Position numbers and translations under genes: made by a program. A stretch of DNA of 14,261 nucleotides from Bacillota bacterium (GTDB lineage: Bacteria > Bacillota > Desulfitobacteriia > Desulfitobacteriales > Desulfitobacteriaceae). The notes below the pieces were generated by a model, which worked only from the letters and a program-made list of their open reading frames with translations, was not told the origin of the DNA and ran no database searches. Numbering within the stretch: position 1 is the stretch's first letter; each line of letters opens with the position of its first letter. Location: assembly GCA_023390635.1 (NCBI GenBank), contig JAEWCM010000016.1:1-14261 (forward strand). Reading direction: 5' to 3'. Below, in pieces: positions 1 to 6,644 of the stretch.

Positions 1-1
1 C

Positions 2-367
2 AACGAAATTATTCAGCTCATTTTAAATATAGTGCGCAATGGGTTAGAAGTGACGCCTAAGGGAGGAAAAGTGACAGTCCGAACTTTGATGGAGGAAAAT
101 CAGGTTGTTTTATCAGTCAGAGACGAAGGTTGCGGGATACCTGATGAGGTAATGAAAAAACTGGGGACCCCTTTTTATTCCACGAAAGAAGAAGGTGTAG
201 GATTAGGGTTGGCGGTGTGCAAGAAGATTGCCGATAACCATCAAGCAATGATAGCCATTGAAACTGGAGAGACAGGATCCGTGTTTTTAATCAGCTTTGC
301 CGGAGCCGGGTCTGATAGGAAAGAAAGTTCAGGTAATAGCAATGATTGCGCTGTTTCCATAAGCTGA
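2..367 (+). CDS. Sensor histidine kinase, C-terminal ATPase part (5' truncated by window edge)
   Basis: The reading frame is open from base 2, so the gene starts upstream; only the last 121 codons are present. They form most of a HATPase_c domain. An N-box (NEIIQLILNIVRNGLE) comes first, then a G1 box (DEGCGIP), an F-box-like TPFYSTK, and a G2 box (GVGLGLAV), in the order of PAS-linked bacterial sensor kinases. By family knowledge this domain binds ATP and phosphorylates a histidine in the missing dimerisation domain. About 20 polar residues follow the ATPase fold without a recognisable domain. A possible GTG start at base 32 falls inside the N-box and is not real. The cognate response regulator and input signal lie outside the window. 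Confidence 0.9.
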   Translation, partial: NEIIQLILNIVRNGLEVTPKGGKVTVRTLMEENQVVLSVRDEGCGIPDEVMKKLGTPFYSTKEEGVGLGLAVCKKIADNHQAMIAIETGETGSVFLISFAGAGSDRKESSGNSNDCAVSIS

Positions 368-527
368 AATGGGATAAATTTTTCTTGTTTCTCAGTGTGT
401 AGTATAATTAATGTTGAACAAATACGACAACAGATAGTCTTATCTAAATGTGGAATGATTTTTATTGCTTTAGGAACTTGTGATAATAAAAAGATAAGAA
501 AATCTAACTGAGAAAGAAGAGATTGAG

Positions 528-1439
528 ATGCAGCCAAGGAGAGTGCTTGATTTTCACGCTCATTTTCCGGCGTGGCAACCTAACGTGCATAGAGAACAGC
601 ATCCTGCTGTGTTAGATTACAGTATGAAGCTGCGTAAAGCGTGGCGGGAAGAGTTTGGATTTCCTGAACCGGAGAAAGAGCATCCGGGTAATGATATTCA
701 GGCAAAACGATGGGCAGAGGAAGTACACAAATATGGGCTAGAGAAAGTAGTATTCATGACCGGAGGCGGAAATGAGGTGCTTTCTAAAGTCACTCATGAC
801 TATCCCCATGAATTCATGGGATTTGCTCATCACGATCTATGTGCTCCCGGGGCAGCCGAAGAATTGCTGCATGCCTTAGATGATCTGGGCCTGGTAGGAT
901 ACAAGTGTCTGGCTCCCCTAACTGATTTGCCTTTCGAAGCGCCTGAATTAAAATCGTTTTGGACGATTCTGGCCGATCGAAAAATACCGGTGCTTATTCA
1001 TTTTGGAGTTTTGGGAGGTCCTGGAGGTATTGTGGATCATCCTCGTATCAGCCCCTTATCTTTAGCTAAGGTAGCCCAGACTTATGTAGATATTCCTTTC
1101 ATTATTCCTCACTTTGGAGCAGGTTACTATCAGGAACTTTTACATTTAGCATGGTCCAGCCCTAATATCTATATTGACACTTCCGGTTCCAATGACTGGA
1201 TTCGCTGGACTCCATATCCTTTAAGCCTTAAGGATCTCTTTCAAAAGGCTTTGGAGACGGTGGGAGCGGAGAGGATTATTTTTGGTACTGATTCAAGCTG
1301 GTTTCCCCGCGGGTGGGCTGCCAAATACTTTGAGCTGCAGACAGAAGTGTGCCGTGAGCTGGGTGTGAGTCAGACGGAGATGGACAATATATTTGGTGGA
1401 AACGGAGCCAGATTGCTGAAGCTAAATGAGGAAAAATGA
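528..1439 (+). CDS. Amidohydrolase family 2 (PF04909-type) metal-dependent hydrolase
   Basis: This 303-residue protein looks like a TIM-barrel amidohydrolase of the ACMSD/amidohydrolase_2 group. Candidate metal and catalytic residues appear in the expected order: HxH at strand 1 (DFHAHFP, His10 and His12), His158 in VLIHFG, His195 in IIPHFGAGY, and Asp255 in FGTDSSW. It is therefore probably a divalent-metal-dependent cytosolic hydrolase or decarboxylase. The substrate cannot be read from the sequence, and the neighbours do not suggest a pathway. The start is the ATG at 528, preceded by only a weak purine-rich AGAAAGAAGAG. An in-frame GTG five codons later sits directly on an AAGGAGA and is too close to use it. 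No terminator separates it from clpP, but clpP has its own promoter. Confidence 0.85.
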   Translation: MQPRRVLDFHAHFPAWQPNVHREQHPAVLDYSMKLRKAWREEFGFPEPEKEHPGNDIQAKRWAEEVHKYGLEKVVFMTGGGNEVLSKVTHDYPHEFMGFAHHDLCAPGAAEELLHALDDLGLVGYKCLAPLTDLPFEAPELKSFWTILADRKIPVLIHFGVLGGPGGIVDHPRISPLSLAKVAQTYVDIPFIIPHFGAGYYQELLHLAWSSPNIYIDTSGSNDWIRWTPYPLSLKDLFQKALETVGAERIIFGTDSSWFPRGWAAKYFELQTEVCRELGVSQTEMDNIFGGNGARLLKLNEEK

Positions 1440-1456
1440 TTTGACCTTTATTGACC
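1440..1456 (-). promoter_or_regulatory. CtsR-like operator (tandem heptads)
   Basis: The minus strand reads GGTCAAT AAA GGTCAAA, two heptads separated by 3 nt. The published CtsR operator consensus is RGTCAAA-NAN-RGTCAAA. Every defined position matches except the last base of the first heptad. The site begins right after the stop codon of the amidohydrolase gene and overlaps the -35 box of the clpP promoter. CtsR is the repressor of class III heat-shock genes, including clpP, in Bacillus and relatives, so the target fits the site. CtsR itself is not in the window. Confidence 0.7.
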
Positions 1457-1469
1457 TTTGTACTAAAAT
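1441..1469 (+). promoter_or_regulatory. Sigma-A-type promoter of clpP
   Basis: TTGACC at 1441-1446 and TAAAAT at 1464-1469 are separated by exactly 17 bp, each matching the vegetative consensus at five of six positions. Transcription would start near 1476, giving a leader of about 75 nt. The -35 box lies inside the CtsR-like operator, which is consistent with repression by blocking RNA polymerase. Confidence 0.65.
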
Positions 1470-1550
1470 AGAAGAAGAAGGTAACACTATTGAATAGTCT
1501 GCGTTGTGAAAAGTTACATGCAGAATCAGTATGAATAGGGGGAAATAAGA

Positions 1551-2156
1551 ATGGGTTATTTGGTTCCGATGGTCGTTGAGCAGACAAACCGGGGAGAGCG
1601 TTCTTACGATATTTATTCGCGGTTATTGAAAGATCGCATTATTTTCCTGGGTGGGGGAATAGATGATGAAGTGGCTAATCTGGTAGTTGCCCAGATGTTA
1701 TTTCTTGATGCAGAAGATCCGGATAAGGATATCTTCTTGTACATTAATAGCCCGGGAGGATCCATCACAGCAGGAATGGCTATTTTTGATACGATGCAGT
1801 ATGTGAATGCTGATGTGCATACCATCTGTATCGGTATGGCGGCCAGCATGGGAGCATTTATCCTGGCGGCAGGAACAAAAGGCAAGCGCTCAGCACTGCC
1901 TAATTCGGAAATTCTGATTCATCAGCCTTTGATCGGCGGCCACGGTATATCCGGTCAGGCTACCGAGGTAGAGATTCATGCCAAACATCTTCTGGAGACC
2001 CGGGAAAAGATGAACCGGATTTTGGCTGAGCGTACAGGGCAGACTCTGGAGAAGATTGCTGCTGATACAGACCGGGATCATTATATGACGGCGGAAGAAT
2101 CAAAGAATTACGGAATCATTGATGATATCCTGGAGAGAGCGCCTAAGGCTCAGTAA
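1551..2156 (+). CDS. clpP: ATP-dependent Clp protease proteolytic subunit ClpP
   Basis: This 201-residue serine protease would form the tetradecameric barrel that degrades proteins fed by a Clp ATPase (ClpC, ClpE or ClpX). The triad is visible: Ser99 in GMAASMGAF, His124 in ILIHQPL, and Asp176 in DTDRDHYM. The adjacent Asp174-Arg175 matches the ring-ring contact pair described for staphylococcal ClpP. The N-terminus LVPMVVEQTNRGERSYDIYS is typical. Between His124 and GQATEVEI the loop reads PLIGGHGIS, about three residues longer than the usual PLGG(A/T)Q. The ATG at 1551 follows an AGGGGGA ribosome site at about 8 nt. No tig or clpX is adjacent, so this is a stand-alone copy and may be a second clpP paralogue. 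A CtsR-like operator precedes it and a terminator follows. Confidence 0.96.
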   Translation: MGYLVPMVVEQTNRGERSYDIYSRLLKDRIIFLGGGIDDEVANLVVAQMLFLDAEDPDKDIFLYINSPGGSITAGMAIFDTMQYVNADVHTICIGMAASMGAFILAAGTKGKRSALPNSEILIHQPLIGGHGISGQATEVEIHAKHLLETREKMNRILAERTGQTLEKIAADTDRDHYMTAEESKNYGIIDDILERAPKAQ

Positions 2157-2175
2157 AACAATTCAATAAGGTTTG

Positions 2176-2226
2176 AAACAGGGATACGTTCCGATAATGA
2201 GTCGGGCGATATCCCTGTTTTTTATT
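2176..2226 (+). terminator. Rho-independent terminator of clpP
   Basis: An 11-bp perfect stem (AAACAGGGATA at 2176-2186 with TATCCCTGTTT at 2210-2220) is followed by a T-rich run. An inner CCGA/TCGG stem (2191-2194 with 2202-2205) extends the hairpin. It starts 20 nt after the clpP stop codon. Confidence 0.9.
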
Positions 2227-2289
2227 TCTCTTGAAAAATAACTAAAAATTTAACGATTTTAATTAAAATAACAGGATATTTTTGGATCT

Positions 2290-2370
2290 ATGGAGAATAA
2301 AGAGTATTTTATCAGATTGGCAGAAAAAGGCGGCGAAAAACTCGTTTTTATGGCTTTACAAGTCGCATAA
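2290..2370 (+). CDS. Possible 26-residue leader peptide upstream of the chemoreceptor gene
   Basis: A short ORF begins with ATG at 2290 and encodes MENKEYFIRLAEKGG followed by EKLVFMALQVA. It ends with TAA at 2368-2370, four bases before the AAGGAGG of the chemoreceptor gene. The composition looks protein-like and could form an amphipathic helix. Its own ribosome site is poor: AGGA lies about 13 nt upstream and GGAT is only a weak nearer match. I do not recognise the peptide. It may be a translated leader affecting the downstream ribosome site, or chance. Sequence conservation would decide. Confidence 0.25.
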   Translation: MENKEYFIRLAEKGGEKLVFMALQVA

Positions 2371-2386
2371 TTAAGGAGGGTTTAGA

Positions 2387-4111
2387 ATGAAACAGCGGCA
2401 GTTTCGTATTGGTACGCAAATCCTTGCACTTATTTTAGTTATTGCTTTAGTGACTGCTATAGTAGGTTGGGTCGGAATCTTTGGCATGAAAAAATTACAG
2501 AATAACGCCGAGGCCTCTTATGCTGATAAAGTTGTACCATCTACTACCTTGTCGGAGCTGCGTTTTCAATTGCAGAGCTACCGGTCAAATCTTGCCCTTT
2601 TTGTAAGTGCCAGAGCGTCAGGTCATGAGTATCAGACCTACTTAAGTGACTTGAATAGAAAAGACCAGGAGATTCAGAATAATATTACAGCCTATGGAGA
2701 AACGACCCGCACGGCTGATGAAGAAGCAATGTGGCAAGAGTTCCTGGCTGCTTGGGACGGTTACAAAAGTGCAGCAGACGCTACGGTGAATGCCGCTTTG
2801 AATAGTAATATTCCGGAATCGGAGCAAGAATTGTTTGGTGATGTGGGAACAAAGAGCACACAAGCTACCCAGTTACTGGAGAAAATGGTGTCGACTAAAC
2901 TTGAAGATATTAATCAGACCATGACAGTTCAGAATAAGACTATTTTTGATAACACCTCACGGCTTTCCATCGCTTTGGTAACCTTTAATGTATTAATCAG
3001 TATCATCATTGGTTTGGTGGTTGGACGAGCCGTGCGCAAGATGATGATCAGTATGGTAAACTCGGCAAAGGAGATTGCAGCCGGAGATATCCGCCAGACG
3101 ATCAGGGCTCCCTGGTTGGCATGGAATAAAGAAGGGCATGAACTGCAATTGGCTTTTCATGATTTGGTCTCTGCCCTTCGTCATACTATTGAGCAGGTGA
3201 TCGAAGCAGCCAATACTGTTGCCCAAACGTCTCAAGAGATGCATATGGGTGCGGAACAGTCGGCCAGAGCTGCTGAAATGGTAGCAGCTTCCGCTACGGA
3301 AATTGCGACGGATGCTGAGGTCCAGGCTCAGGAAATGTCCGAGAACCAAGGCAGAATGGATCAGATGTTTGAAGAAATGCGGTCTGTAGAGACTCAGGCT
3401 GGTAATGTGCGCAATTCATCGGAGCATTCAGCTAGACTGGCCCAAGAGGGAGGCGTAGCTTTGCAGCATGTGGTCGGACAGATGCGAGAAATCGAACAGG
3501 GAGTCCATGAGCTAAGCACTACATTGGGTACTGTGGAACAGAAATCCGATGAAATTGCTCAGACAGTCAATATTATCGGCGATATTGCGGCTCAAACTAA
3601 TCTTTTGGCCCTCAATGCCGCTATTGAAGCTGCCCGGGCCGGAGAAAACGGGCGAGGCTTTGCTGTTGTTGCAGAAGAGGTCAGAAAGTTGGCTGAGCAG
3701 GTGCAGGACAGCTTAGGACATATTGCCCAGCGTGTTCAGGAAATGCAGCAAGCGACCCAAAGTGCGCACCAGAGCATGATGACTAATTTGGATAATGTCA
3801 ATCAAGGCGGAGATGCTCTTCGTGGTGTCGTGACTCAGTTTGATACGATTCTTCAGGCAGTGGACGATAGTTCCAAGATGGCAGTGGAAATTGAAGGCGC
3901 AGTTTTAAGAGTACAAAACGGCGGAGAAGAGATGCGGGAAGGGATGGGAAGAGTAGCGGAAAAGGCAAAGTCAACCTCTTCTGGTACTCAAACGACAGCA
4001 GCAGCGGCAGAGGAACAAAATGCTGCTGTGGAGGAACTCTTTGCCTCAGCGGAAAATTTAAATGAACAGGCCCAGAGACTAAGAGAGCTAATGGAGTATT
4101 TTAAATTCTAG
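2387..4111 (+). CDS. Methyl-accepting chemotaxis protein
   Basis: This 574-residue transmembrane chemoreceptor signals to CheA/CheW. Residues 11-33 form the first membrane helix. Residues 34-190 form a helical extracytoplasmic sensor resembling a four-helix-bundle MCP domain (inferred from helical composition). Residues 193-213 form the second membrane helix, followed by a HAMP-like segment (to about 265) containing IAAGDIRQTI. The cytoplasmic signalling domain carries the near-invariant hairpin tip at about 397-438 (IAAQTNLLALNAAIEAARAG, then GRGFAVVAEEVRKLAEQ). It ends in LMEYFKF and has no CheR-docking pentapeptide. The ATG at 2387 follows a strong AAGGAGG. No other chemotaxis gene is nearby, so it is an orphan receptor; the ligand is unknown. 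Confidence 0.95.
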   Translation: MKQRQFRIGTQILALILVIALVTAIVGWVGIFGMKKLQNNAEASYADKVVPSTTLSELRFQLQSYRSNLALFVSARASGHEYQTYLSDLNRKDQEIQNNITAYGETTRTADEEAMWQEFLAAWDGYKSAADATVNAALNSNIPESEQELFGDVGTKSTQATQLLEKMVSTKLEDINQTMTVQNKTIFDNTSRLSIALVTFNVLISIIIGLVVGRAVRKMMISMVNSAKEIAAGDIRQTIRAPWLAWNKEGHELQLAFHDLVSALRHTIEQVIEAANTVAQTSQEMHMGAEQSARAAEMVAASATEIATDAEVQAQEMSENQGRMDQMFEEMRSVETQAGNVRNSSEHSARLAQEGGVALQHVVGQMREIEQGVHELSTTLGTVEQKSDEIAQTVNIIGDIAAQTNLLALNAAIEAARAGENGRGFAVVAEEVRKLAEQVQDSLGHIAQRVQEMQQATQSAHQSMMTNLDNVNQGGDALRGVVTQFDTILQAVDDSSKMAVEIEGAVLRVQNGGEEMREGMGRVAEKAKSTSSGTQTTAAAAEEQNAAVEELFASAENLNEQAQRLRELMEYFKF

Positions 4112-4120
4112 AATAGGTTC

Positions 4121-4642
4121 TCAAGGATTGGGCAATTCTTTTTGCATGATGCTTTGTTCTTGAAGGGAAGAGTTTTGCATATCATTATCAGACTCTAATG
4201 CGGAAGGCACAGGGCGAGTATTGTGAGGACAGAGAAAATTATGCAGGTACTCAAAACCTAAACCGGCAAAAAACCATTCAGGAGCCATCTTTAAAGTAAT
4301 CAGCCCATCAATGTTCAATACATCTCGATAGCGCCAGGGACAAGTACCCAGTAAGTTCTGCAATAGATAACCGCATCCATACTCTGCAGTCCAGATTAAG
4401 GCCAGATAGGTTAATCCCCGGATCCATGCCGGATAAGGGCGCAAGGCATTGTGCACCGGTTCCAGAAAGAGCGCAAGACCATAAATTGGAAACATGACCA
4501 AAAAGGTTTTGCCGGACATGCTGAAATCGCCTTTCAGCAGAGACGCCAGGCCGGTGTAGGTAACTTCTACAACGAGGCCGACAGCTCCATAAAAGAGGAA
4601 ACGCTTGATACTGTTGATTGTTATAGATTGGTTTTCTGACAT
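4121..4642 (-). CDS. Small multipass membrane protein, CmpB-like putative ABC-transporter family
   Basis: This 173-residue protein has hydrophobic segments at about 13-36, 43-66, 73-97 and 116-134, consistent with three or four membrane helices, and a polar C-terminal tail. The signature WRYRDVLNIDGLITL (about 102-116) resembles PF06541, annotated as a putative ABC-transporter type IV (CmpB). That annotation is historical and the true activity is unclear. The start at 4642 is the first ATG after an in-frame TGA. Its ribosome site is weak (GATGATGTGATGAT). It stands alone, convergent with the chemoreceptor and divergent from galU. I am confident it is a gene but only moderately sure of the family. 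Confidence 0.75.
   Translation of the reverse strand: MSENQSITINSIKRFLFYGAVGLVVEVTYTGLASLLKGDFSMSGKTFLVMFPIYGLALFLEPVHNALRPYPAWIRGLTYLALIWTAEYGCGYLLQNLLGTCPWRYRDVLNIDGLITLKMAPEWFFAGLGFEYLHNFLCPHNTRPVPSALESDNDMQNSSLQEQSIMQKELPNP
4123..4143. terminator. Small hairpin between convergent genes, possible terminator
   Basis: AAGGATTG (4123-4130) and CAATTCTT (4133-4140) form a short stem with one G-T pair, followed by T residues on the + strand. It would terminate the chemoreceptor transcript and overlaps the last codons of the convergent minus-strand gene. Seven or eight pairs with a tiny loop make it modest. Confidence 0.4.
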
Positions 4643-4691
4643 ATCATCACATCATCTTTTCTTTTTTTAATCTGCTTGTTTTTATGCTAAG

Positions 4692-4700
4692 CTTATACCA
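4692..4700 (-). promoter_or_regulatory. Extended -10 promoter of the minus-strand membrane-protein gene
   Basis: Read on the minus strand, TGGTATAAG is an extended -10 element (TGn followed by TATAAG, five of six matches). No good -35 box lies 17 bp upstream, as is common for extended -10 promoters. Transcription would begin near 4685, about 43 nt before the start codon. Confidence 0.4.
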
Positions 4701-4733
4701 TAGTATGAACCTCGTTTTTTAGATAAATGTACT

Positions 4734-4762
4734 TTGGCAAGCAGGTATCTTTTGGGAATAAG
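4734..4762 (+). promoter_or_regulatory. Candidate promoter of galU
   Basis: TTGGCA (4734-4739) and AATAAG (4757-4762) are 17 bp apart and match the vegetative consensus at four or five of six positions each. This is the best pair in the 171-bp divergent spacer, but the -10 box is weak. Confidence 0.3.
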
Positions 4763-4813
4763 GCGAAGAATTAAAGAAGAATAAATGAAAGTGATTATGA
4801 TGGAGGGTGGATC

Positions 4814-5704
4814 ATGCGTAAAATTCGTAAAGCTGTTATTCCGGCAGCTGGGCTGGGCACAAGATTTTTGCCTGCTACAAAGGCTCAGCCGAAAGAAATG
4901 CTGCCGATTGTTGATAAGCCTACCATTCAATTTATTGTAGAAGAGGCCATTGAATCAGGTATTGAGGATATCATCATTGTGACAGGCAGAAATAAAAGGG
5001 CCATTGAAGATCATTTTGATCGTTCCATAGAATTGGAGATGTTTCTGGAGAAAGGCGAGAAAGCTGAATTACTGGATATGGTACAGAGGATCTCCAACAT
5101 GGTAGACATCTACTATGTGCGACAAAAAGAAGCACTAGGACTGGGGCATGCTATTTACAGTGCTCGCAAATTCATTGGTGATGAACCGTTTGCCGTACTA
5201 TTGGGCGATGATGTCATTCATTCGGAGGTGCCTTGTCTGCGCCAGATGATGAATATCTATGAACGGCATGGAGCCAGCATTGTGGGTGTTCAGCAGGTAC
5301 CCCCGGAAGATACGGATAAGTATGGGATTGTAGATGGAGATAAGTTCGATGAACGTTTGTATCGGGCTAAGAGTCTGGTAGAAAAGCCATGCCCGGAAGA
5401 AGCTCCGGCGGAACGCCTGGCAATTATGGGCAGATATATTTTGAATCCGGAGATTTTCGATATTCTTGGCCAGCTGCCACCTGGAAAAGGAGGGGAGATC
5501 CAACTGACGGACGGAATTCGGGAACTGGGAAGGACTCAGGAAGTGATGGCTTATGAATTTGAAGGACGTCGCTATGACGTGGGAGACAAGTTTGGTTTCG
5601 TTCAGGCTACCATCGAATATGCCTTACGTCGTGAGGATTTAGCACCTGAGCTGACGGCCTATTTGTGCAATCTGGCTCACCACATTGAAGAGCAAAGAGG
5701 ATAG
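4814..5704 (+). CDS. galU: UTP-glucose-1-phosphate uridylyltransferase
   Basis: This 296-residue enzyme makes UDP-glucose from UTP and glucose-1-phosphate in the cytosol, the precursor for surface polysaccharides, teichoic acids and glycolipids. The nucleotide-binding loop AAGLGTRFLPATKAQPKEML lies at residues 11-30, the metal-binding LLGDD at 129-133, VEKP at 189-192, GEIQLTD at 227-233 and RYDVGDKFG at 253-261. All are as expected for bacterial GalU, and the length is normal. The ATG at 4814 follows GGAGGG at 7 nt. Sixteen bases separate it from the next gene with no terminator, so it probably shares a transcript with the ABC exporter genes. The product could supply the polysaccharide block about 5 kb downstream. 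Confidence 0.96.
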   Translation: MRKIRKAVIPAAGLGTRFLPATKAQPKEMLPIVDKPTIQFIVEEAIESGIEDIIIVTGRNKRAIEDHFDRSIELEMFLEKGEKAELLDMVQRISNMVDIYYVRQKEALGLGHAIYSARKFIGDEPFAVLLGDDVIHSEVPCLRQMMNIYERHGASIVGVQQVPPEDTDKYGIVDGDKFDERLYRAKSLVEKPCPEEAPAERLAIMGRYILNPEIFDILGQLPPGKGGEIQLTDGIRELGRTQEVMAYEFEGRRYDVGDKFGFVQATIEYALRREDLAPELTAYLCNLAHHIEEQRG

Positions 5705-5720
5705 AGAAGGAGGAAAATGA

Positions 5721-6644
5721 GTGACTTTAGAACTGGTAAACGTTAATAAATATTTCGGTCAGCAACATGTGATTGAAGATCTTAATCTAAAGGTCAAGGA
5801 AGGTTCGGTTTTTGGCTTTTTAGGTCCGAACGGAGCGGGAAAAACGACTACCATGCGGATGATTCTTGACATTATCAGACCTGATGAGGGGCGCATTAGC
5901 TGGAAGGGGGAAAAGATGAACCTGGAGAAGTCCCATAACTTTGGCTATCTTCCCGAAGAGCGGGGACTTTATCCTAAAATGAATATAAAGGATCAGATGA
6001 TTTTTTTTGCCCGCCTTAAGGGACTCTCTGCTAAAGATGCGGAAAAAGAGATCGGTGCCTGGATTGAGCGCTTTCAGCTCCAGGATTTAATGAAGAAAAA
6101 GGCTAACGAATTATCTAAGGGCAATCAGCAAAAAGTACAGTTCATCCTTGCCGTTCTTAACCGACCGGAACTCCTCATCCTGGATGAGCCTTTTTCTGGA
6201 CTGGACCCGGTTAACGTGGAGTTATTAAAAAAGGCTTTTATTGATTTAGCTCATGAAGGAAAAACCATTCTCTTTTCCAGCCATCGGATGGAACATGTGG
6301 AAGAGCTTTGTGATTCCCTTTGCTTGATCAAGAAAGGAAAGATTATTGCTCAAGGCACGGTAGAAGGGGTAAAGCGGGGAACAGGACGAAAAATCGTTCA
6401 TCTGGCGGTGGCCGGATCCCTCGATTTCCTTTCTTCCTTTGGCATTGATCCTCAAATTAAGGTGCGCCTTGATGAGGGTAACGGAGAGCAGATCCGGAGT
6501 ACGGAATTTGATCTTCCGCCTAGAATAGATCCGCAGGAAATTCTGCGTCTGGCCATGGGGGCGGGAACGGTCCTTCAGTTTGAAATAGGTGATCCTTCCC
6601 TCAACGAAGTCTTCATTTCTCTGGTGGGAGGTGAGGCGCAATGA
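5721..6644 (+). CDS. ABC transporter ATP-binding protein, NatA-type
   Basis: This 307-residue ATPase probably drives an ABC-2 exporter. Walker A is GPNGAGKTT (35-43). The Q-loop region reads YLPEERGLYP, with Glu as is usual in this subgroup. The signature is LSKGNQQKVQ (131-140), Walker B LLILDEP (151-157), the D-loop SGLD (159-162) and the switch His188 in SSHRM. The last 80 or so residues form the C-terminal extension (DUF4162-like) typical of NatA homologues. The start is GTG at 5721, about 7 nt after AAGGAGG. An ATG at 5717 is out of frame and stops after nine codons. The stop overlaps the start of the permease gene (ATGA), so the two are translationally coupled. The substrate is unknown; Na+ export by NatAB is only the best-known example. 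Confidence 0.94.
   Translation: MTLELVNVNKYFGQQHVIEDLNLKVKEGSVFGFLGPNGAGKTTTMRMILDIIRPDEGRISWKGEKMNLEKSHNFGYLPEERGLYPKMNIKDQMIFFARLKGLSAKDAEKEIGAWIERFQLQDLMKKKANELSKGNQQKVQFILAVLNRPELLILDEPFSGLDPVNVELLKKAFIDLAHEGKTILFSSHRMEHVEELCDSLCLIKKGKIIAQGTVEGVKRGTGRKIVHLAVAGSLDFLSSFGIDPQIKVRLDEGNGEQIRSTEFDLPPRIDPQEILRLAMGAGTVLQFEIGDPSLNEVFISLVGGEAQ

Noticed and set aside
403..408. TATAAT upstream of the amidohydrolase gene as a promoter
   Set aside because: The hexamer is perfect, but the base run 17 bp upstream has no -35 similarity and there is no TGn extension. TTGTTT at 385-390 is only 12 bp away.
2227..2386. Riboswitch (c-di-GMP or other) in the chemoreceptor leader
   Set aside because: The AT-rich leader has no conserved aptamer core that I recognise, and only a very small AAAAAC/GTTTTT inverted repeat.
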